Assembly: GCF_000003815.2 (NCBI RefSeq)
Contig: NC_049992.1
Coordinates: forward strand, 14,128,636-14,150,712
Direction: 5' to 3'
From: Branchiostoma floridae
Lineage: Eukaryota; Chordata; Leptocardii; Amphioxiformes; Branchiostomatidae
Length of the DNA stretch: 22,077 bases
Below the pieces are notes generated by a model that had not been told where the DNA came from, ran no database searches, and worked only from the letters and a program-made list of their open reading frames with translations. Every line of letters begins with the position of its first letter. Positions within the stretch are counted from its first letter, which is position 1. The translations under genes and the position numbers were made by a program. This document shows, piece after piece, positions 1-9,300 of the stretch.

Positions 1-30
1 GGGGGGGGGGGGGCGAGATCGCTGTCACAC

Positions 31-132
31 CGGTATAACGTGTTTATTTTCTAATCTGTCCAAAATCCAATCACCGATTTTTTCAGGTCTGTTTTTTCTG
101 GACCGGTCCAACAAGAAATACCCACCCTTAAC
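31..132. repeat. Dispersed repeat family, copy A
   Basis: This intronic stretch aligns by eye with 7612-7716 and 12655-12790. Shared blocks are ATAAnnnGTTTATTTTCTAAT-like, then GTCC-rich inverted modules (TCAGGTCTG, CTGGACCGGTCC), then ACAAGAAA and TACCCACCC. It looks like a small non-autonomous element; the family is not identified. Confidence 0.55.
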
Positions 133-165
133 ACCTAGATTACAATACATGTAGTAAGCACTCAC

Positions 166-363
166 CAAGACCAAGGATGTCGCCCAAGCCACCACCCATG
201 GAGGCCTGAGAGGCAGGCATCCCTGCCACAGGGCTGGGGCCGCCCAACAAGCTGTCCAAACCTCCGCCAAGAAGGTCCATGCCGCCCATGTCCTGCTGTG
301 GTGCCGGGGTCATGGACATCTGTTGTTGTGGTTGAGGGTTCAGGTCCATAGATAACAGGTCAC
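166..363 (-). CDS. AP1B1: beta-adaptin exon 13 (hinge with clathrin-box-like motif, residues 639-704)
   Basis: Acceptor TTGCAG completes a Gly codon, then [22 protein letters not shown] fits the clathrin-box pattern L-hydrophobic-x-hydrophobic-acidic at the position of vertebrate [18 protein letters not shown] follows, then a Gly/Met/Ser-rich tail to LGDILGL and donor GTGAGT. The exons encoding the ear are beyond the left edge. Confidence 0.93.
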
Positions 364-3300
364 CTGCAAAAAATACACACAAAGACTTAAAAGAGGCCTC
401 TATTGTAATACTAGTTGTACTACCTGCATACTAGCTTAATGTTCATTTTGAAGCTAAAGTCAGCAAATGTAAATTTTGACACAAAATCTGGACTTGACCT
501 GCCCTGTCCACTGAACTTTGACATTACAGATACATGTATGTTACACCTTTGCTGAATATCTGCATCTACTTCAACCTAAATCGGTCCTTAAAATAAAATT
601 GGACCGTGATGTAACAAGGTGACTGATTGGCTTGCACCTTGCTCTTGATATGAGATTAACCAATGACCACGTCTGTCCCTTACCCAGCAGATCCCCCATG
701 GCTGTGTCATGACTGGGGATGACTGACTGCTGTTGTTGTACCGGTTGTGCCTGCTGTGGTACGGGACTCTCTGTCGCTCCGGTAGCGCCGGGCTCTCCTG
801 ACGCAGACCGTACCGGCAGCTGGGTTCTACGGACGACAAGCGCCTGTCCCTCCACAAACGCACTCGGAGGCTTGTGGTAAACTGATGCCAAACTGTGGGG
901 AGGGGAGAGGTGATACATAGGTAATAGCACAGTAAAAGGATGAGAACTGTTACCATTGCAAAAGTCAAGGGCTGGCAAATGTTTAATATCAATGTAACAT
1001 ATACCAAATCATTCATTGTCACATGCATAATTGCTTTGGACCTTATATAGCTTGACTTTTATGTTGAACTCTCTATCTCATCACTGTTATCATGAACAAA
1101 ATGGTGAGTGGTATAAAAGATTATTTTAAAGAAACTATTGATGAAAAGCAGCATAGGCTTGTGTGTATATTTGTTAGAAAATTGGATGAAATCTGACAAA
1201 ACTCTCTAGCAAAAAGTGCAGTCCCTTTAAAACGTCCTCAGTGTTACAAAAGGTTCTAAGTTTTACTTTTTAGGTAAACACATATAGAATACAACACGGT
1301 GTATTCCGTATCACCCGAGGTACCAGCACGACCCGCGGGAGGGCTGTGACCGAGGGTGATGCGGAATACACCGCGTTGTATTTTATTTATGTCATACCCA
1401 CCTGAGAAAACCCATGTTTTGATGCGAAATGCGCCAGAAGTTGAACAAATTTGGTCCCCTCGAACAAAAAGTGTTGCAACAGCAATGTTCCAACGTCCGA
1501 ATCAGGCCACACTCGGCCCGTTTGAAATGGTACGATTTACTCAAAGAAAGCCTGCCTTTCCAACCTGTGCGATACGGTAGTTATGGCCCGGTCCGGAACA
1601 CGTCACAGTATGACATAAAGAAAAGATATAGCTCACCTGGCGATGTAGCAGATCAGTTCATCCAACAGCGTTGGCTCCAGGCGGTCTGTCTCCGAGGAAA
1701 TGAGCGGCTTCTCGGCGAGCACGACCTCCTTGGCGGCGGCGGGGTCGGTGGACAGCAGGCGCCAGTAGATGTAGCCGCGGTCGCGCAGGTCTGGGTTGTC
1801 GCTGTCCTGGGTGGCCAGACTCAGCACCTGCTGCACCAGCTCCTGGGTCTCTGTGGGCTTCTTCAGGAACAGCTTCACTATGGCAGTCAACAGCTGCAGC
1901 TGAACCTGGGGGATGGGGGCACATAGTGGCCATGAGAATAGAAAAAAAAGACCTGGGAGAGGGGGCACATGGTGGCCATGAGAATAGAAAAAAAAGTGGC
2001 GCGGCAGTGGCACGGCAGTAAGAAATGGCCAAAAGAATTGCAAAATTAAGCATTTGCTTTGTACTGTATGCCAATAGTGTAAGTGATTCCATGTCATCCA
2101 GTTGTAATACCAGGGCACAGGGAAAGTGTACAAAAGAACTGAACTAAAAGAAGATAAACAATGCACTCAAAACCTGACATTATACAAGACTAAGTCCAGA
2201 AGAAACAAAAAGACAACAAGATGGACTTCAATGGTTTAGAAACAGGAGTATCATAGATAAAACTGTATATCAATTAAATACAAGAACAAATAAAAATCCT
2301 GATTAAAATTGGCAAACAATATCATAATGAAAAGCTACAACAGTCAGATATTATAAACAGATACACTTCAATTGACTGACATGGTTTCATTTCAAGGTAC
2401 TTGAACGACAGCACAGAGGTTTGACAGAAACATTTCTCAAGCATGACAGAGAATGTTAGACTATGCCAATATGCAGTACTAGAATGTCTGAAAGTACCAT
2501 ATCAATATGCAGCGACATCTAGAGACTATACTACGAACTGCACCTGCCAGCAGCTGTTAAATCCCTTGAGAGCAGTGACCACCAATCATGTCTTCCCTAT
2601 CCTTATAATGCATTTAATGGCAAATAGAAGCTGTCAAAAGTCACCTACCTGACGTTTCGTTCTCGAAAAACTAACATTGAGAGGGTAGCCCGGCTTCTAA
2701 AATGTCCATTCTCAACTTTTCGGAACTTTCTGACCGTTGATTTGCATCCAAACGCAACTCGGTGACCTTTGACCCCATCTGGCACTACAATGACAGCTAC
2801 ATAACAAACTTCTTTCTAGTGTTCCAGGCACCCAAAACAGGCTTAAAAGTCTGTTTTTTTCGACATAATAAAAAACCTACAACCCTTACCTGTAGAATTT
2901 AGCTCCAAGATGCCAACATTTCCAAAGAAAAACACATCTTCTGATACTTTTAAAAATCAATCCTGTGGGGACTCACCGGGGACCTTCTGCGCAGCCGTCA
3001 ATTAGGGGTCATTGCCCTTGACAAAGAAGAAGAGGTTACCTGTGTGCTTTCATCATGGAAGCCCTCCAAGAAGCTCTCCAACAACTCATCTGCGTTGTCA
3101 ATCCGTTCTGCATATTCACCCACAATCCAAATCATGGATGCACGAGCATCGGGCTCATCTAAGGTAGGACATGGAAAGTCAAATATGGACACAATCTCTC
3201 TAACACACAAGCCTTGGTACTTATTACTGAGCAGGGCTCGAAATACTGGGTGCATGTGCACCCAGGTGCACCCAAATTTGGAACTGTGCACCCAGTTATT

Positions 3301-6300
3301 TTCTGCAGGTGCACAGGGTGCACCCAAATATTTTTTGACACATGTTATGTAAAGATATCAAAGTATACTAGTATACATCATATTCTTGACATCTAAGTGT
3401 TAGAAAGATAATAGAAATGTTTGTCATGTTACTTGTTAAAGCATTTGATAGCCAGTAACTAAGTTTTATCATTAGGTTATTACTTACATTTAAGTGGTGC
3501 ACCCAAAATTTTTTTGGTGCACCCAATTTTTTAAGCTGGGTTCACCAGTGCACCTAATCCCAAAAATGAATTTCGACCCCTGATGAGGAAACTCTGTACA
3601 TCATTGAATCAAAACAATAGCAAATGCTAAGTTTTGGCAGCATAAGAAAAATCTTTACAATAAACTTTACACCAGGGCTGTCCCTGAGCTTAAAATTTTT
3701 TTCTGCCCCACTCTTTGTTTGGGAGCCCACGTTGTTGATTTTCCTAGTAAAATTCTAAGCTTATGAAAGTACATTTTTGACAGTTTCATTACAATTTTGG
3801 TACAGATGGAGTAAAATCATTTTCTGCCCCAACAAGCAAATTTCCATCCCAGGATGGAAGGACAGGTCCTGTAGGCAGCCCTGCTTTATAACAGGCTTTT
3901 AGCCAGGCATGCGTCAACGCATCATCTGGACGCACTTTTCTTAGAATAACAAGAAATTTGATGCCCCTGGACGCCCTATACTGGGGAGAAAATCCTCTGA
4001 CAAGCATGAAATTCTGATTGACCAGGGATGCTACCAGGTCATCTGTGGTCACAGTCTTCTACTGTGACATCTGTAACAGTATTTTTGCCTCTTGGGATAC
4101 CTAAAGAATGCACTATTTTAACTTAAAATCATCAAAAACTCTGCACCATGGAAGGTGGATGCCCCCAGACCCCCCTACAATAGTCACTTACCGCGACTCA
4201 CCAATAAGTTTGGACTCCCTATTATAAAATCTTAGTTAAAACCTTTCTCACGAGGCAGCCATTATAGATCCAAAACAAGTTCAATGAGGCAAACAAAAGA
4301 TTGTCCATCATAATTAACAGTTCAACCAAAGATAGCCTGGCAATTAGGAAATAGACCACTAAGAGAATGGCTGCATGTCCATCAAATATTTGCATTATTA
4401 TGTTTTTATTTTGCATCTCTTGAGGGACTATGGGATCAGTCTACGCTACTGTAAATTGCTATATCTTTCGGTTTTGATATTTATTATTTGATCTTATATT
4501 GTGAAAATTTGTGTGGTTTGGGTGAAAACTAAATGGCAGCTGATTTTGTGTATACACAAGTATTCCAGAAAATATTATATTTTTTTACTCCATTTTAAAA
4601 TGTAGCAAGCTTTAATATCAACCCTTACCTAGACTTTCCAGGTTCTCACACAGAGTGGAGATGATGCTCTCATACTTGTTAGGATACTTGCGGAAGATAT
4701 CCTTAATGACGACAATAGCCTCCTGGACCACGTAGTTCACCTATTCAGAAAAAAAAGGTTACCAACGTTTTGTTACAATGCACATTTCTTAGCAAAAGTC
4801 ACTTCTTCTTTGAAGTTCCTTGCTATCAAAAACAACTTTATCAAGGAAGAGAAAGAATTACTTTTTCCCATTTTCTGTCAGTGCTGCCAGCTAACAATGT
4901 GCATACACAAGACTAAAGTGTACAATAAACAACTGACCTTAGTTTGAATGAGGTCCAACAGTGTTGACACACATCTCTCTGCTGCTTGCTCCACTTTGAT
5001 GGCACAGCGTCCGATGGCCCGCACAGACTTCCGCACAAAATCCACATCCACTTCTGTGGCATATTCCTTCAGCTCAGCAAGCACCTGTGTAAGGAATCAT
5101 GTTAGTCGTTTAGTACGGTAAACGTGTAGGGAAAACAAAACACATGTAGATATGTGCCTTATTACAACTTGTCAATCCGGGAAATGACAGATGAATACAT
5201 CTTGTGATAATATATTTCCTGTCTGATACAGGGTTGGACAAGTCCACTAGCCCTATTATCCAGGGCAAGTGAACATGCCGAATAGAAATGTGCGGAATGG
5301 GCAAGTGCATGACCTACCACTCTTGCCCGATCAGGCAAGTAAGATTTTTAGATTGAGTGGGATATTGATATACTTGTTCCTTTTTACAGTCATAGCATCA
5401 AGCAATGGTCCACATAGAAAAACAAAGGCAAGAACAAGAATTCCATTGCTGAAAGTTAAAATACATATAAAAGGGACATTTGAATTTTTGGCAAGTGAAA
5501 AATTGGTTCTTGCAAGTAAATTTCTTATGCACTTGCCCGATTGAGTGAATTTTAGAAATCTTGTGATATTATTTCTGTATAATAAGGACACAAGAAATCT
5601 TATTTTAAATTTTTAGAAATCTTGTGATATTATTTCTGTATAATAAGGACACATGACCCCTGACCTGTGCGATGTTCTCCTGCGTGGCAGACGGATATGA
5701 TGTCCAGTTCTCCAGTTTGACGTAGATGGGGTCGTTGTACTTCACAAAGAACACCTTCATCTCGTGCTTCAGGATGTCAGGTCTACAGAATAACGTGTAA
5801 GCAACATGTTGTACAGGGTCTCCTACCTCTGTTTTACCTTTATGTCTAGAAAATGTTAGACCAAGTGAGGTACCCAAATGAAAACACACTCTTCCCTATA
5901 AAGAACAAAAATGTAGCCAACGCAGATCACTTTATCATTCGTAACCATTCAAATGGACAGTGTTCTCACCGGGCCTTTCAGCATAGGGGCCTCCTACACT
6001 GTGATTTGGATCCCCTATGATGTGATTTGGCCCCTACACTGTGATTTGGGCTCATCTATGCTGTGTTTTAACCAGAGAAGGTTGTTTTGTAACAAAGGTA
6101 AAAAAAGGTTGGCTTTAGTTCACTATATTTGGATCCTCAAAATGCAGGTGATAGTGTTTCTGATGGTTATAAATTTATAGATTTTCAGGGAAGGATTCAC
6201 CTTAACCCCATACAATACTCAAAACTACATTGGCTTTAATGTACTGAGATGCACCTATACTGTGAAAAAAATCCCGGAGAGAAAACTGAACTATACATGA

Positions 6301-9300
6301 GGAAACTACAAATGCAGATTATAATTCAAATTCTATACAATGAAAATACCTTTTCTGGACAATGAGGTTGATGTTCCTCAGGGCTACATACTGGACCTCC
6401 GGTTCAGAGGACAACAGAGTGACGAGGGGCGGAGCAAGCTTCTTCTGTAGTGTTGTAACAAACTCAGTCTCCATCCCCACATACTCCATCCCTTTCATCA
6501 GTACCTTCACCGCAGACAGGACCACACCTAGCAACAGATACAACAGGGCTTGTAGTGCAGAAGACAACCGAAGTCTACAAACTCCAATAACTTCTAATGG
6601 TTGTAGTGAGGTCAGTTTATGTATTGCCCAATAATCCCATTCACTAATTGATGATTTTCATTTCTACACATTTGTTCTGTTATAAAATTTGTTATAAAAA
6701 TGTTATAAAAAAAGTACAATTTTCTTCATGATAGAAGTAAATCATACATATAGCCTGAATAAATCTAGTTACACTAGAAGCTATCATACTATAGGCTTTG
6801 CTACATTACAGCTACATGCGTGTGCATACTGTGAGATTTTGTACTTATTGTTTTAGAAATGAAATGATTCTATTCATATATATATTATAATAATTGTGTG
6901 TTTTTTTTTAAGTAGTGTCTTCAGGCTGTTGAAATATGAGATGTTGAATTTTACCACTGTATTGTGAACAGCCGTATCTAATATATATTGATTTCCTTTT
7001 GATGGTTTTGCAATATTACCTGCGTTGGAATGTGCCAGACGGGGAGTGACACGTTCACAGATGCTTTGGGCCTCCCGATCATCCTGTGGAGAGGACAGTC
7101 AAAAATAAGCATTGCGTAGATAAACAAACACTTTATACTTAATTTTCAAAGGACAACATCACAATTGTTGCTCACATACCATTACGATCAATTATATAAA
7201 CAATATGGACATCTGGTAAGTGCCCAAAATACATCAAATCTATTCAGCATCTTATAATAAAGCCAACATAACAGGCTAGAGGTACTGGTACAGAAAATTC
7301 AGGTCCAGATACGGTTCAGGGCCAGAGGATCGGACCTGAACACTCACGCTCACCTGAATCTAGCCCTAATTGTATATGAAAGCTTATGAATGGGCAATAC
7401 TCAAAATAATGGTTCATTTGGCTACAGAGGAATCTGTTTGATGGAGTATCCAATTTCTGCTGGTGTTTTAAAATCCTATCTTCATGAATGACTCTGTTAA
7501 CTTAGACCAAGTTTGACTGTAGAAACTTGGTACAAATTACTATCAACTCGTCTATTTTGCTCTAAAGCTTGTTATGTCCTTGGACCGGTAACGTTAAGCC
7601 CCAAAACATGTGCCGGTATAATGTTCATTTTTCTAATTGGTCCAGAATCCGGTCAACTTATTTTCCGGTCCAAGAGGAAAAAAAAAAGTTTTGTAAAGTA
7701 TCAGTACCAACCCCTGCACAACTAGCAGTTCATCTTGACTCTGTAGATAATTTTAGAGACAAACCTTGGGAACATAGTTGGACAGGGCATCAAGGATGAA
7801 AATCTGCCCCCATTCGGTACACTCATTCAGGGCAGCTAGCAGCTTATTGATGGTCTGCTGATTCATCTCCATCTGGGCGGCAGGGCTGGGGGAGGTGTCG
7901 CTGATCTCAGAGAGCGCAGCCACCGCATTGGCCACAACCTGTTAACACAAAAAAACGCTTTAGATATCCCTGTACAAAGGGGAGGTAAATTCGAAGTTGG
8001 CGAACTCATAACTCAAATTGGGTCTAACTGATGTTAGGGGTCCCAGTTAGATGAAGCAGAGGTAATACAGTTTTTGCAAATATGATAGTCAAACACAATT
8101 TATTTCCAACCCAAGTGTTCATCATTCAACCAAACTAAAAAAGTCAATTTGTTTACAGAAGCCACAAAAACATATCCCAAATTCCCAACATTCACAGATG
8201 GACAGAAAGCCACTTTCCCCTTAGAATTGCAGAACCCACAAATTGTAGAAAAAGTGGGGCTTTTCCTCTTACCTCTGCTTAAAATATTGTTAAAGTCAAA
8301 CACAACCCATTTCAAAAATAGTCTTCACGAGATTCCAGTAGCCTTCTTTTATGATAATGTTTATCACTATTCATGGTCACATGTATGTCTCCCTATGTTT
8401 CCACCATGTACTTGCGATTAGCCCCTGGGCATGAACTTGCAAACAAACTTTTATATCAACCACCTTAGAATACCCTGTAAAGGGGAGGTAAAATTTGCAC
8501 ATAACTCAGATTGGGTCTTCCTGATGTTAGAGGTCCCATTCACATGAAACATAATATAGCTTTTGTAAATATGTTAGATATGATAAAATTGCAGCCTACC
8601 ATAGGGTTGGAGTCAGACAGGAGCTCACGGAGCTGGTCCAGGAAACCCTGGTCCTCCACAAGCTGGGCATTGATGTCATGTAGCTTGGCCACACACACTG
8701 CTGCTGTCTTACGCACATAGGGATCCTCATCCTGTACCATGGAAATAATGGTATAACAGTAAGCAATGTATCCTTATTTATAGTTAGTACAATTTGACCT
8801 TTGGTCCAATACAAAGGCACCATCATGAATTTTCAGTAGCTCTTCAACCTTCATCAGATGTCTGTTTGACTGAAATTTTTGTTGCATTTCGTTGGAACAA
8901 AGCTCAGATTGTACAACTTGGATTCTACATAAATGAGCTTTAAATGAAATGTATCTTTATGTATGAAAGCAAGAGTATTATTTAAATCTATCATACACAT
9001 TTCAGAAGATTGTTACATAGATTGTACATGTTTTTAGATCACTCTGTTGTCATTTTTCACATTGTTGTCCTGCTTTTTTTCTGTCCACTATTTGCAGAAT
9101 TCATGATTAACTTACTTCCTGTAATTGTGTAGATAAGGGAGTAGAATAAAAGTTTAATGAAAAGTCATCTTCTATTGGTGAAATGACGTGAGGTATAAAG
9201 TTAGATGTGTCCCCAACCTTCAGGCATTTCCTGAGAGGTTCGCAGAGATACTCGGTGATCTTGTCCACACGGATGCAGCCCATGGTGCGTACAGCCAGGG

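Noticed and set aside
1429-1926. 165-codon plus-strand frame
   Set aside because: Antisense of beta-adaptin exon 11 plus part of the inverted-repeat element.
1633-2166. Read-through of exon 11 into intron 10 as a longer protein
   Set aside because: The family match stops exactly at the CAG acceptor at 1905/1906; the extension is translated polypyrimidine tract.
3044-3396. Plus and minus frames across exon 10 and the adjacent MITE
   Set aside because: They are shadows of exon 10 fused to translated GGTGCACCCA repeats.
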